Origin: Sulfobacillus thermotolerans
Lineage (GTDB): Bacteria; Bacillota; Sulfobacillia; Sulfobacillales; Sulfobacillaceae
Direction: 5' to 3'
Length of the DNA: 64,000 nt
Assembly (NCBI GenBank): GCA_002951815.1
Contig: CP019454.1
Location: forward strand, 1,488,001-1,552,000
The notes under the pieces are model-generated. The model saw only the letters and a program-made list of their open reading frames with translations, searched no databases and was not told the DNA's origin. A program made the translations under genes and the position numbers. Below are positions 8,536 to 16,987 of the stretch, piece after piece. How positions within the stretch are numbered: the stretch's first letter is position 1; each line of letters opens with the position of its first letter.

Positions 8536-9513
8536 GTGTTGCCGCTATATATGGTGGGCGAGGTTGATTGGCTCACCACCCAAGCCTTATATCATGCGTT
8601 GCCGACGATGCATGAAGAAGGAATCGTTCTATGCTGGCCGCGCGATCCTTATGTATCCATCGGTTGTCATCAGGATTGGCAAGAATTTGACGCCCGTGCT
8701 GGGCTTCCTGTGGTAAGGCGGCATGTAGGAGGTACGCTAGTTTATTTAGATCAGCACCAAATTTTTTTTCAAGTTATTGTCAATGCATCCCACCACGTTG
8801 CAAAAAAGTCCCCGCAGCAATGGTACCAATATGCCTTAGCGCCTGTTGTGTCGTATTTGCAGACCATGGGATTTGCTGCGATGTTCAAGAGCCCTGCCGA
8901 TATTCTCATCAATAACCGAAAAATTTCTGGGAATGCAGGGGGTCAAATTGAAGATAGTGTCGTTATTGTAGGGAATATTTTGTTGCGCTTTGACCCCGAA
9001 ATGATGGTCAAAGTGCGAGCGGGCTCCTCTATCTTCAAACACTCCTTTGCAGATGCGCTGGCCCGGCATCTTACCACCCTGGAAGAGCTCAGCGGGCGCG
9101 AGTGGCAACCGGAGACCGTGATGAGGGATTTGGCAACCTCTTTCCATCGGCATTGGGACACCGTGCTGCGCGAGGTTCCTTGGGACCGCTGGAACCCGGT
9201 GGTTGAGCAAGTGGGACGCAGTCTACTTCAACCGCGGTGGCTTTACGCACCGGGAATGCGGCCACGTTACCATCAAATCAAAGTGCGGGAAGGGGTGTAT
9301 TTGCGGCAGCCACGTGAAGATGCCTGGTTTCCTGATATTGTGGCGGAAGTGGATACGGAGCGGCAACTATGTTTGCAGATTTGGAACCTGCCGTTTGAGG
9401 TGCCCCTGCCGTTGCCGTACGCGCAAATTGGCGATTACATAGGGGATCCTCATTTACAAGAAGTATTGCTAAGTCTTATGGACCGTTCGACGTCTTCGTC
9501 CTTATTACCGTAA
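8536..9513 (+). CDS. Lipoate-protein ligase A-like protein (first paralogue)
   Basis: Cytoplasmic BPL/LPL-fold enzyme expected to activate an acyl group (octanoate or lipoate) with ATP and attach it to a lysine of a carrier protein. The substrate-binding RRxxGG motif appears as VVRRHVGGTLVYLD near residues 59-72 and the lysine motif as NNRKISGNAGG near 120-130. About 75 residues of C-terminal accessory domain follow. The start is GTG at 8536 with GGGGTGAGG before it; ATG at 8551 is an alternative. It begins an operon with a GcvH-like carrier, a second ligase and LipS1/LipS2, which fits the sLpl/LipS route of lipoate assembly. Which of the two ligases loads which substrate cannot be told from sequence. 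Confidence 0.8.
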   Translation: MLPLYMVGEVDWLTTQALYHALPTMHEEGIVLCWPRDPYVSIGCHQDWQEFDARAGLPVVRRHVGGTLVYLDQHQIFFQVIVNASHHVAKKSPQQWYQYALAPVVSYLQTMGFAAMFKSPADILINNRKISGNAGGQIEDSVVIVGNILLRFDPEMMVKVRAGSSIFKHSFADALARHLTTLEELSGREWQPETVMRDLATSFHRHWDTVLREVPWDRWNPVVEQVGRSLLQPRWLYAPGMRPRYHQIKVREGVYLRQPREDAWFPDIVAEVDTERQLCLQIWNLPFEVPLPLPYAQIGDYIGDPHLQEVLLSLMDRSTSSSLLP

Positions 9514-9574
9514 AGGTCTCTCCCTTGCGGTGTGTCGATATGTTCTGAAAAATCTTTGTGAGGGGTGGGTAAGT

Positions 9575-9985
9575 ATGGCTATCGAACCGATTCATCGGTG
9601 GAAAGTGGTGCCGGGTAGGTTGTACGATAGGCATCATCAGTGGGTGCTTCAAGAGGATGTACTTATTACGGTGGGAGTCACGGATTATACCCAAGATACT
9701 GCGGGCGATATTCTTTATGCGGCACTGCCGGAGCCCGGAACCGTTCTCGTCGAAGGCATGCCTTTTGGTAGTATCGAGTCGGGCAAGTGGGTGGGGCAGT
9801 TATATGCACCTTTTGACGGGGTTGTGATTGTTGCCAATGCTTTAGTGCAAGACGATCCGCAAATACTGAATCGTGATCCGTATGGACAAGGATGGTTAAT
9901 TAAGGCTAGGGCGACGACGTCCTTGGAGAACTTTTTATCAGCGGACGCGTACAGCGCGTGGCTATCCCAGCAGGATGTGTTGTGA
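9575..9985 (+). CDS. GcvH-like lipoyl carrier protein (probable LbpA type)
   Basis: A 136-residue lipoyl-domain protein. The modified lysine lies in IESGKWVGQLYAP (about residues 66-78), and the downstream GcvH signature is clear (LNRDPYGQGWLIKA). Ordinary glycine-cleavage H proteins read ESVK followed by small residues; from memory the ESGKWVG form is typical of LbpA carriers encoded with sHdr sulfur-oxidation genes. I start at ATG 9575, preceded by GAGGGGTGGG, rather than at 9530. The stop overlaps the next start (TGATG). No gcvT or gcvP genes are in the window. It is either LbpA or a true GcvH; the motif and the neighbouring LipS genes favour LbpA. Confidence 0.8.
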   Translation: MAIEPIHRWKVVPGRLYDRHHQWVLQEDVLITVGVTDYTQDTAGDILYAALPEPGTVLVEGMPFGSIESGKWVGQLYAPFDGVVIVANALVQDDPQILNRDPYGQGWLIKARATTSLENFLSADAYSAWLSQQDVL

Positions 9986-11067
9986 TGGACACGTGGCGGA
10001 TGTTGGATTTAGGGCCGTTGCCTGCATGGAAGCAGATGGCGTTGGATAAAGTGGTTATTGAAGCGCGTGCGCGCGATAGCGTGCCCAACACCTTGCGGTT
10101 TATGGAATTTTATCCACCTACAGCGTTAATTGGATATCACCAGAGTGTGGATTTGGAAATAAATAGAAGTCAAGCCGAGCGATTGGGGGTGGAAATCAAT
10201 CGACGCATTACGGGCGGCGGAGCAATTTATATGGATGCCCAACAACTCGGATGGGAGATATGTATGAAGGTAGGTGCGTCTCAGCGCATTCGTCCAGAAT
10301 CGCTCTATCCACAGCTCGCGCAAGTGGTCGTGGAGGCGTTGGGTTCATGGGGCATTAAGGCGCACTTTCGTCCTGTCAATGATGTGGAAGTCGATGGGCG
10401 TAAAATTTCCGGAACCGGTGGGGTTGATTATTATGGCACCGTGATCTACCAAGGGACACTATTACTGGACTTTGATGTCAAGACCATGCTGGAGGTTTTG
10501 CGGCTTCCTGTTGAAAAACTTTCAGACAAAAGTGTCACATCTTTTGCGCAGCGATTAGTAACGATGCGCGAGTTGCTTGGGCAGTCGCCTCCAATGGATG
10601 AGGTCAAAGAGCGAGTGCAAGCGGCTTTGATGCATGTCCTAGGAGTCCGTTTAGTTCCCTCCTCGTTAACAGACTTTGAGGCGGATGCATGGCAGCAATC
10701 GGCCGAAACCTACCGTATGCCGCAGTGGATTGACCGTCGCAAGCCGCCTCAACCGGATGCCAACTATCCGCTTGAAAATCTGACGTATAAAGCCTCTGGT
10801 GGTCTTCTCCGTTTAACCGTGCAAACCAACATGGCGATGACTCACATTAAAACCATTTTTATTACGGGAGATTTTTTTGTCTATCCCGAACGCGCTGTCT
10901 TGGATTTAGAAGCGGCCTTGAAAGATGCCCCATTAGAGATCCATGCCTTGCAAAGCATCGTACAGCAACATTACCGCACAGGCTATCAATATCTAGGAGT
11001 CAAAGAGGAAGACTGGATTGCCGCATTGTCTCCTCTTTGCCTCAATCGCCGGGAGGGATCGCTATGA
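9985..11067 (+). CDS. Lipoate-protein ligase A-like protein (second paralogue)
   Basis: A 360-residue BPL/LPL-fold ligase, 1-base coupled to the carrier gene (TGATG). It shows the canonical acyl-binding motif INRRITGGGAIYMD near residues 70-83 and the lysine motif VEVDGRKISGTGG near 131-143. The C-terminal 110 residues (from about residue 250) match the LplB-like accessory domain needed for acyl-adenylate formation, so the protein looks like a natural LplA-LplB fusion, the sLpl(AB) layout. It differs clearly from the first ligase in this operon (GGGA against GGTL in the motif). The start at 9985 is fixed by coupling and by AGGA upstream. Confidence 0.85.
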   Translation: MDTWRMLDLGPLPAWKQMALDKVVIEARARDSVPNTLRFMEFYPPTALIGYHQSVDLEINRSQAERLGVEINRRITGGGAIYMDAQQLGWEICMKVGASQRIRPESLYPQLAQVVVEALGSWGIKAHFRPVNDVEVDGRKISGTGGVDYYGTVIYQGTLLLDFDVKTMLEVLRLPVEKLSDKSVTSFAQRLVTMRELLGQSPPMDEVKERVQAALMHVLGVRLVPSSLTDFEADAWQQSAETYRMPQWIDRRKPPQPDANYPLENLTYKASGGLLRLTVQTNMAMTHIKTIFITGDFFVYPERAVLDLEAALKDAPLEIHALQSIVQQHYRTGYQYLGVKEEDWIAALSPLCLNRREGSL

Positions 11068-12200
11068 ACGATGACGCATATCGCCACCAAATTGAGCTGC
11101 GTCCCCAACCACACGTTGCCCATGAGAGTCCGACTCATGTGATGACGTCGTTGGCTGGGGCCATAACATTAGGTTTCGAAAAGGGAAAGTTCGCTCGGCC
11201 AGAAACGGTGTTAAGGGGTCTTAATATTTTAATGACCTATCAAGAAAATTGTGTCGCGAACTGCTCTTATTGTGGGATGTCTCGGGAGCGCAGGGTGCCG
11301 CGTGAAGACGCCACCTTTATTCGGGTCAAGTGGCCCATTGTGGCAGTTGACGATCTCATAGAGCGCAGTGTTCAAGTGCCCCATCAAATGCGCCGATTGT
11401 GCGTCGGTATGTTGGCAAATCATCAGTCGTTTGACCATTCGTTGCAGATTATCCGGCAATTTCATGAGCGTACCCCGTTGTTGATTTCTGGTCTCATCAC
11501 GGCGTCCTTAATCAAGAAGCGTGATGATTTGCAAAAAATCCGCGACGCGGGGGCTGATCGAGTCGATATTGCTATTGATGCCGCGACCCCTGCGCTCTTT
11601 GAGAAGCATCGGGGCCGACCTGTCAAAGGGCCTCATCGATGGGAGCATTTTTGGTGGGTAACAGAGGAGGCCACGAAAGTATTCGAACCGGGCACTGTGG
11701 GAATTCATTTAGTGGCGGGGTTAGGAGAAACAGAACAAGAACTGCTGGAGGCCTGTCAAAAAGCTCAAGATATGAATGTTGTCACGCATTTATTCTCGTT
11801 TAATCCGGAACCGTCAACACTGTTAGGGGATTATCCGCAACCGTCAATGGGTCATTATCGTCGATGCCAACTTGGACGTTACCTTGTCAATGAGTTGGGA
11901 GTATCTGTCCATCAGTTTCGTTTCAATGCGCAAGGGCAGGTTATCGATTTTGGCGTAGACCTTGATGTGCTTGCGCGAATTATTGAATCAGGGCAACCGT
12001 TTATGACGTCGGGATGTCCCGATGAACAAGGAGAAACCGCATGCAATCGGCCTTATGGTAACGGCCGCCCCAGTGAAAAAATTCGCAACTTCGCCTTTCA
12101 GCCGGGACCGCAAGATATCCAAGACATTCGCGCGCAATTATGGACGGATTGGGCCGGGGAGGACATATATCAGGAGGTGGGGCATGAACTGGAGCGATAG
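11064..12200 (+). CDS. lipS1: Radical SAM lipoyl synthase component LipS1
   Basis: A 378-residue radical SAM protein with the 4Fe-4S site CVANCSYC (CX3CX2C) near residues 63-70. Later cysteines (GCPDEQGETACNRP, near 320-335) could bind a second, auxiliary cluster, which sulfur-inserting enzymes need. LipS1 and LipS2 together insert sulfur into octanoyl groups on a carrier protein and replace LipA, as shown for archaeal homologues. The ATG at 11064 follows GGGAGG and overlaps the previous stop (ATGA). Assignment as LipS1 rather than LipS2 rests on length and gene order. Without the operon context it could be mistaken for a biotin-synthase-like protein. Confidence 0.75.
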   Translation: MNDDAYRHQIELRPQPHVAHESPTHVMTSLAGAITLGFEKGKFARPETVLRGLNILMTYQENCVANCSYCGMSRERRVPREDATFIRVKWPIVAVDDLIERSVQVPHQMRRLCVGMLANHQSFDHSLQIIRQFHERTPLLISGLITASLIKKRDDLQKIRDAGADRVDIAIDAATPALFEKHRGRPVKGPHRWEHFWWVTEEATKVFEPGTVGIHLVAGLGETEQELLEACQKAQDMNVVTHLFSFNPEPSTLLGDYPQPSMGHYRRCQLGRYLVNELGVSVHQFRFNAQGQVIDFGVDLDVLARIIESGQPFMTSGCPDEQGETACNRPYGNGRPSEKIRNFAFQPGPQDIQDIRAQLWTDWAGEDIYQEVGHELER

Positions 12201-13137
12201 ACCGCTAGAGGAGCTTATCACCAGGGCGGGGATGCTATCGCAGAATTACTTTGCCCGGTCGTTGACCGTTTCGGCGCCGAGTCAGAAACACTATGATACG
12301 GGGATCTATCAAAATCACCGTACTGCTTTTGCGTCCATGAGCGTCACGGGCAATCATTGTGCACTGCAATGTGACCACTGTGGCACAAAAGTCCTCGAAG
12401 GGATGACGGTTGCGAATAGTCTTAAGCGCTTTCGTGACGCGGCGGATACCTTGGTTGCCAACGGGACGGATGGGGTTTTGATTAGCGGAGGATGTTTAGA
12501 AGACGGGTCGGTGCCTTTAGAACGGTTTGTAGAGGATATTGCGCGTCTTAAAGACCGAGGGCTTACCGTTTTAGTTCACACCGGATTGGTAAAACGTTCG
12601 GTCGCTCACGCTTTGAAGATGGCGGGTGTGGACCAAATTCTTTTAGACATTATTGGTGCCGACGAAACCATTCACCGGGTGTATCATCTCGACAAGACGA
12701 CCCGAGATTACCGTGAGTCCCTGGCGATCTTGCGAGAAGAGGGTTTAAATGCAGTGCCGCATGTCGTGGTTGGATTGCACTTTGGTGCGTTGCTGGGAGA
12801 ATTTAATGCGTTGGAAATGATCCGTGATGAACGCTGCCAACAACTGGTCATTGTGGCGTTAATGCCGTTGCCGGGGACTCCCATGGCAGGGGCTGCACGG
12901 GTTTCAGCCGAGGATGTCGCGCGTGTAATTGCGGCGGCTCGGATTATGATGCCGTCCACGCCTATTTCGTTGGGGTGTGCAAGGCCGCCTGGTCCAGACA
13001 AATTGGCTATGGAAGCATACGCGATTGAATGCGGCGTGCAAAGTATTGCCTACCCCTTGGCCGGGACCATTCGCTATGCGGAAGCTAAAGGGTATACCAT
13101 TCACTACCACGAGAAATGTTGTTCGCTGCTCGCTTAA
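12184..13137 (+). CDS. lipS2: Radical SAM lipoyl synthase component LipS2
   Basis: A 317-residue radical SAM protein with the CX3CX2C motif CALQCDHC near residues 59-66, a GG-type motif ISGGCLEDGS near 102-111, and a C-terminal CC pair (HEKCCSLLA). The open frame extends upstream to 12022, but the ribosome site AGGAGG before ATG 12184 fixes the start, giving a 17-base overlap with lipS1. Paired with LipS1 it should complete sulfur insertion at C6 and C8 of protein-bound octanoate. Its cysteines at the C-terminus are candidates for an auxiliary cluster ligand; that is inference. Confidence 0.75.
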   Translation: MNWSDRPLEELITRAGMLSQNYFARSLTVSAPSQKHYDTGIYQNHRTAFASMSVTGNHCALQCDHCGTKVLEGMTVANSLKRFRDAADTLVANGTDGVLISGGCLEDGSVPLERFVEDIARLKDRGLTVLVHTGLVKRSVAHALKMAGVDQILLDIIGADETIHRVYHLDKTTRDYRESLAILREEGLNAVPHVVVGLHFGALLGEFNALEMIRDERCQQLVIVALMPLPGTPMAGAARVSAEDVARVIAAARIMMPSTPISLGCARPPGPDKLAMEAYAIECGVQSIAYPLAGTIRYAEAKGYTIHYHEKCCSLLA

Positions 13138-13171
13138 TACATTGGTCCATTATAAACGTCCTTAACGACTC

Positions 13172-13213
13172 CCCGGTTTCTGACGCGTCGCTACGCGAGA
13201 GACCGGGATTTTT
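13172..13213 (+). terminator. Rho-independent terminator of the lipoylation operon
   Basis: CCCGGTTTCT pairs with AGAGACCGGG with one mismatch (13172-13207), enclosing a smaller CGCG stem, and is followed by ATTTTT. Confidence 0.75.
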
Positions 13214-13527
13214 CTTGGGACGGTAGGCAGGGATGCCTGTAAATCCCAAGGGTCGCCGATAATCCAAAGGAAGGATCTTGCATTTGATATCCATCGGCTT
13301 GCGCTCTCGAACACCTCATTCAAATGAACTCGTGCCTTCGAGGGGTACGTAGTCAGGGGACAAAGTCACCCTGTTTTTAGGATTGTCGCAGATAGCCTTT
13401 TTTATTAATTTAAGCATTGGCAATACAAATGCACCCACTTTTAAAGAACTAGTTCTATGGGATCGCGTTTTTCGGGCAAACGCTTTATGCCTGGCGTTTG
13501 TCGCAATGTCTGTGAGGAGGTGGCACG
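13214..13527 (+). promoter_or_regulatory. Leader region of the terminal oxidase operon, with a 12-bp palindrome
   Basis: No gene here. A possible promoter is TTGTCG (13383-13388), 17 bases, TAATTT (13406-13411). Downstream of it, AGAACTAGTTCT (13445-13456) is a perfect palindrome, about 72 bases before the cupredoxin start, a position suited to an operator. The ribosome site GGAGG stands before the GTG at 13528. Confidence 0.4.
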
Positions 13528-14166
13528 GTGGATAACAAAAGTCCATTAGAGACAGAATTGCCTGAAGAATCTACGTGGAGTCGGCGCCAATTTCTGTGGG
13601 GTATGGGAGGCGTTGCGGCGGCGGGAGCCGTCACATTGTTTGGTCGGCAGGCGCTTGTTAGCGCGGCTCGAGGGGTCTTTGGGTCTCCGGTGGACTCTGG
13701 CAATCTTAACTTTTACGCCTATGACTATTATTACATTCCCAATTATATGACGTGGCGTGTTGGGGATTATATGCGCGTGACGTTCCAAAATCAAAGTCAT
13801 ACGCACTGGCACGAATGGACCATTGGTCGCCATCTTAATGAAGCATATTTCCAAGCCTTTGGGGAAATGGATGCGGATGCGTGGCAGACGGATTTTTGGG
13901 ATGGTGTCCCTGTCACCTTGAGTAACCCATATAACATTGACAACTTCGTCCCCAACAAAGCCATTGTCACTTACGAGGGTCCCAAATATCTCTATAACAT
14001 TGCGAGCGGCGGGGACTTTAGTCCCACATTGAAGCCGGGAGGAAGTTTGACATTGTCGTTTCAGGTTCCCAATAAACCGGGCTTGTGGGATTTTGGATGC
14101 TTTGTTCAGCAGTACATTCACTACCGGACCGGTATGCGCGGCAAACTGATGATTTTGCCAGCCTAA
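13528..14166 (+). CDS. TAT-exported blue copper protein (cupredoxin, sulfocyanin/rusticyanin-like)
   Basis: A 212-residue protein with a twin-arginine signal (WSRRQFLWG, residues 17-25, then a hydrophobic stretch), so it is exported folded. The type-1 copper ligands are visible: a histidine within HTHWHEW (91-95) and C191, H198 and M203 near the C-terminus (C-x6-H-x4-M). The loop between Cys and the second His is longer than in plastocyanin or rusticyanin. It opens the oxidase operon, so it probably delivers electrons to the CuA site of subunit II in place of cytochrome c. GTG start with GGAGG nearby. An alternative is an accessory cupredoxin subunit of the complex itself. Confidence 0.8.
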   Translation: MDNKSPLETELPEESTWSRRQFLWGMGGVAAAGAVTLFGRQALVSAARGVFGSPVDSGNLNFYAYDYYYIPNYMTWRVGDYMRVTFQNQSHTHWHEWTIGRHLNEAYFQAFGEMDADAWQTDFWDGVPVTLSNPYNIDNFVPNKAIVTYEGPKYLYNIASGGDFSPTLKPGGSLTLSFQVPNKPGLWDFGCFVQQYIHYRTGMRGKLMILPA

Positions 14167-14169
14167 GGG

Positions 14170-15018
14170 GTGATGGCGGAAGGGAGAAGGGTGTCTGTGG
14201 ATGTTTTAGGGTTTGGCATTGTGTGGGTCGTTCTCTCCATTCTCGGAGAAATGGGCGTGCGGGTCATTATTCACAATGACCCGATGTACTATACCGCTTC
14301 CAATATTGGACTCATGGTCGAAAGTGCAATGGATTTTCTGATTGTGGTGCTCGTTCCGATTTTCATTTTCGTTGGGCTCACGCTCGTGTGGTCGATGATT
14401 CGATTTACGGTGAAACGCGGAGAAACCCCGACGTTACCGGAAAAATTTGCCCGCAGTAACAAATGGTTTGTAGGAAGCTGGGTCATTGGCAGTATAGGCA
14501 TCAATTTATTGTTCTTCCTGCATCCTACGGCGTCCGCGACCGAACAATTCTTTGCGATGGAAAATCCGCAAGCGGCCGCCAACAAACAAGCCATTATCGT
14601 AGACGTCACCGCGCGCCAGTGGGAATGGATTTTTAGCTACCCGCAGTACGGGCTGACGCAGACCTTGGATGCCAATGGTCAAGATCAATTGGAATTGCCG
14701 GTGGGGCGGTCGGTGAAATTTGTGTTGCGCTCGTATGACCCGTATCACACCTACGACCAATATGTGGATGTGATTCATAGTTTTTGGGTGCCGTCTTGGG
14801 GTATTAAAGAGGACGTCATTCCAGGTGAGGCGCGTTCCATTTATATTACGCCCACCAAGATCACCTCGTTCGCGCAAAACCCGATGTCTCGCGTACAGTG
14901 CGCCGAAGTCTGCGGCCCCGGACACCCATGGATGGAAGCGCCGTTAAATGTTGTATCGTCGAGCCAGTTTGCTAAATGGATTCAGTACGAGAAAAAGCTG
15001 CAAAGTGGTCTGGGTTAA
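14170..15018 (+). CDS. Cytochrome c oxidase subunit II (CuA)
   Basis: Membrane-anchored CuA subunit of a haem-copper oxidase. Two or three hydrophobic segments lie within residues 10-120, followed by a cupredoxin domain facing outside. The CuA ligands are C244, C248, H252 and M255 (CAEVCGPGHPWM), plus a histidine in VIHSFWVPSWG. The tryptophan-rich ARQWEWIF segment typical for electron entry is present near residue 150. The start is uncertain: GTG 14170, ATG 14173, or GTG 14191 after AAGGGAGAAGG. It lies three bases after the cupredoxin gene. Confidence 0.9.
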   Translation: MMAEGRRVSVDVLGFGIVWVVLSILGEMGVRVIIHNDPMYYTASNIGLMVESAMDFLIVVLVPIFIFVGLTLVWSMIRFTVKRGETPTLPEKFARSNKWFVGSWVIGSIGINLLFFLHPTASATEQFFAMENPQAAANKQAIIVDVTARQWEWIFSYPQYGLTQTLDANGQDQLELPVGRSVKFVLRSYDPYHTYDQYVDVIHSFWVPSWGIKEDVIPGEARSIYITPTKITSFAQNPMSRVQCAEVCGPGHPWMEAPLNVVSSSQFAKWIQYEKKLQSGLG

Positions 15019-15070
15019 TGATAACGGAGGCTAAGCGTAAAGCGATGGCTGAAGCAAGGAGGGAATTTTA

Positions 15071-16987
15071 ATGGCACAAACCACTATGGTGCCGGCCGCC
15101 ACTCGTGCACCCAAGGCGGGGAAACGCAATGTCATGCCGCCCGTCTTAAGGGGCTTTTTGTGGGCCGCTATTGGCTTTGTGGTCGTCAACACGTTTGTTG
15201 ATATTGTCGACCCGTTCCGCGGCCACCCGTTTGTGACGGGCCCATCCGCAACATTTGGATGGGTAGCTGCGGTGATTGGATGGCTACTGGGCGTAGGAGT
15301 TTGGGAATCGGTGGCGTTGCCCCTATTTGGATATAAGGACCGTTGGCACGAAAAGTCTACGGGATGGCGGCGCTATTTCGAATATAGTACCGACCATAAG
15401 GTTATTGGGTTGCAATATCTTGGATCAGCTATGGGGGGATTCCTCATCGCCGGCGCTGTGGCTATGTTGATGAGGATTCAGCTTATGAGCGACCACCTGA
15501 CAATTTTCCACTATCCGAGCAATTACCTTACCGCGGTTGGTATTCACGGAACGATTATGATGTTTTCCGTGGCCAACGTGGCTCTTCTCGGTGGGTTCGG
15601 CAATTACATGGTGCCCATGATGATTGGGTCTCGGAGCACTGCCTTCCCCAAATTGTCCGGCATTAGCGTCTGGTTAGTACCGGCGGGAATTCTTACGGTA
15701 CTATTCAGTCCATTGTTAGGGGCTTGGACGACAGGGTGGCGTGGGTATGAGCCGTTGGCCAGTCAGGATGCTAATGGGATTCTATACTACTACCTTGGTG
15801 TCGCAGCGCTGACAATGTCTACATTCATCGTCGGACTCAACATGGTGACCACCGTGATGTTCCGCCGGGCCCAGGGAATGACATGGAGTCGATTGCCCTT
15901 ATTTGCGTGGGGACAGCTCACCGTGGGATTGCTCGTGCTCATATGGATTCCGGAAATTCAGACGACGTTCGTCCTCGCGTTGCTGGAAAAACTGGTGCCG
16001 TTTAATTTCTTTGCTGCTACGGGCAGTGTAATGAGTTATCTCGAGTTGTTTTGGCTGTTTGGTCATCCTGAGGTCTATATGATTGCGGTGCCGGCGTTCG
16101 CGTTGTGGAATGAAATTATTCCCGTGATGTCGCAGAAGTCGCTGTTTGCCCGCGACTGGGCTGTTATCGGATTGGTTTTCGTAATGATGCTGAGTGGCTT
16201 GGTCTGGGCGCACCACATGTTTACGAATATCCGCAACAGTGAACTTTTGCCCTTCTCCTTCTTCACGGAAATGATATCGATTCCCACGGGGTTTGCCTAC
16301 ATGGCGGCGATTGGGACCATGTGGAAGGGAAAAATTCGCCTGACGACGCCCATGCTCTTGATTTTGATGAGTATGTTCAACTTCCTTATCGGCGGATTGA
16401 CAGGGGTTTTGTTGGCTGACCCCATGGTCAACTTGCAGTTGCATGATACGTTTTATGTTGTAGGACACTTCCATTACACCGTGATTGGCAGTTTAGTCTT
16501 TACAGGCTTAGCCGGTGTGTACTATTGGCTGCCTAAAATGTCGGGGCGGTTGTACAACGAGTTTTGGGGTAAGTTCTTGTCGATTGTGTTGTTCCTCACC
16601 TTCAACCTGACCTTTAGCCAGTTCTTCCTGTTGGGACTGCATGGGATGAACCGGTGGGTGCCTGCCTATCCTCAGTATTTGCAACCGATGAATTTTGAAG
16701 TCTCGATTTTCGCGTTCTTCCTTGGCGCTTCGTTCCTCGGTCACTTCATTCACATCTTCTGGGCATGGGCTAAAGGCGCTAAAGCCACGGAAAACCCATG
16801 GAATGCGCGGACCCCGGAATGGTTTACGACGTCGCCGCCGCCTCGTTACAACTTCCCCGTCGAGCCGGAAATCGTGTCGAGTCTATACATTTATGGGTCC
16901 AAGCAGCCAGTGTCGGTGCAATTCCCCGCAGAGCAGGAGTTGGCTGCGACTAAAGATCCTCAAGATGAAGGAGGGCCTCACGAATGA
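15071..16987 (+). CDS. Cytochrome c oxidase subunit I
   Basis: Catalytic haem-copper subunit reducing O2 to water. Ligands are visible: H159 (low-spin haem), H332 with Y336 (CuB, GHPEVY), H381 and H382 (CuB), H466 (high-spin haem) and H468 (low-spin haem). About 100 extra N-terminal residues with two hydrophobic helices precede the normal core. E334 of GHPEVY is present, but the D-channel aspartate (IGAxDxAFP in standard enzymes) is S189 (IGSRSTAFP) and the K-channel lysine (PTGIK) is A409 (PTGFA). AAGGAGGG precedes the ATG. The stop overlaps the subunit III start. Confidence 0.95.
   Translation: MAQTTMVPAATRAPKAGKRNVMPPVLRGFLWAAIGFVVVNTFVDIVDPFRGHPFVTGPSATFGWVAAVIGWLLGVGVWESVALPLFGYKDRWHEKSTGWRRYFEYSTDHKVIGLQYLGSAMGGFLIAGAVAMLMRIQLMSDHLTIFHYPSNYLTAVGIHGTIMMFSVANVALLGGFGNYMVPMMIGSRSTAFPKLSGISVWLVPAGILTVLFSPLLGAWTTGWRGYEPLASQDANGILYYYLGVAALTMSTFIVGLNMVTTVMFRRAQGMTWSRLPLFAWGQLTVGLLVLIWIPEIQTTFVLALLEKLVPFNFFAATGSVMSYLELFWLFGHPEVYMIAVPAFALWNEIIPVMSQKSLFARDWAVIGLVFVMMLSGLVWAHHMFTNIRNSELLPFSFFTEMISIPTGFAYMAAIGTMWKGKIRLTTPMLLILMSMFNFLIGGLTGVLLADPMVNLQLHDTFYVVGHFHYTVIGSLVFTGLAGVYYWLPKMSGRLYNEFWGKFLSIVLFLTFNLTFSQFFLLGLHGMNRWVPAYPQYLQPMNFEVSIFAFFLGASFLGHFIHIFWAWAKGAKATENPWNARTPEWFTTSPPPRYNFPVEPEIVSSLYIYGSKQPVSVQFPAEQELAATKDPQDEGGPHE

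Noticed and set aside
15899-16474. 191-codon minus-strand frame inside cytochrome oxidase subunit I
   Set aside because: Antisense shadow of a strongly conserved gene, rich in Gln, His and Arg.
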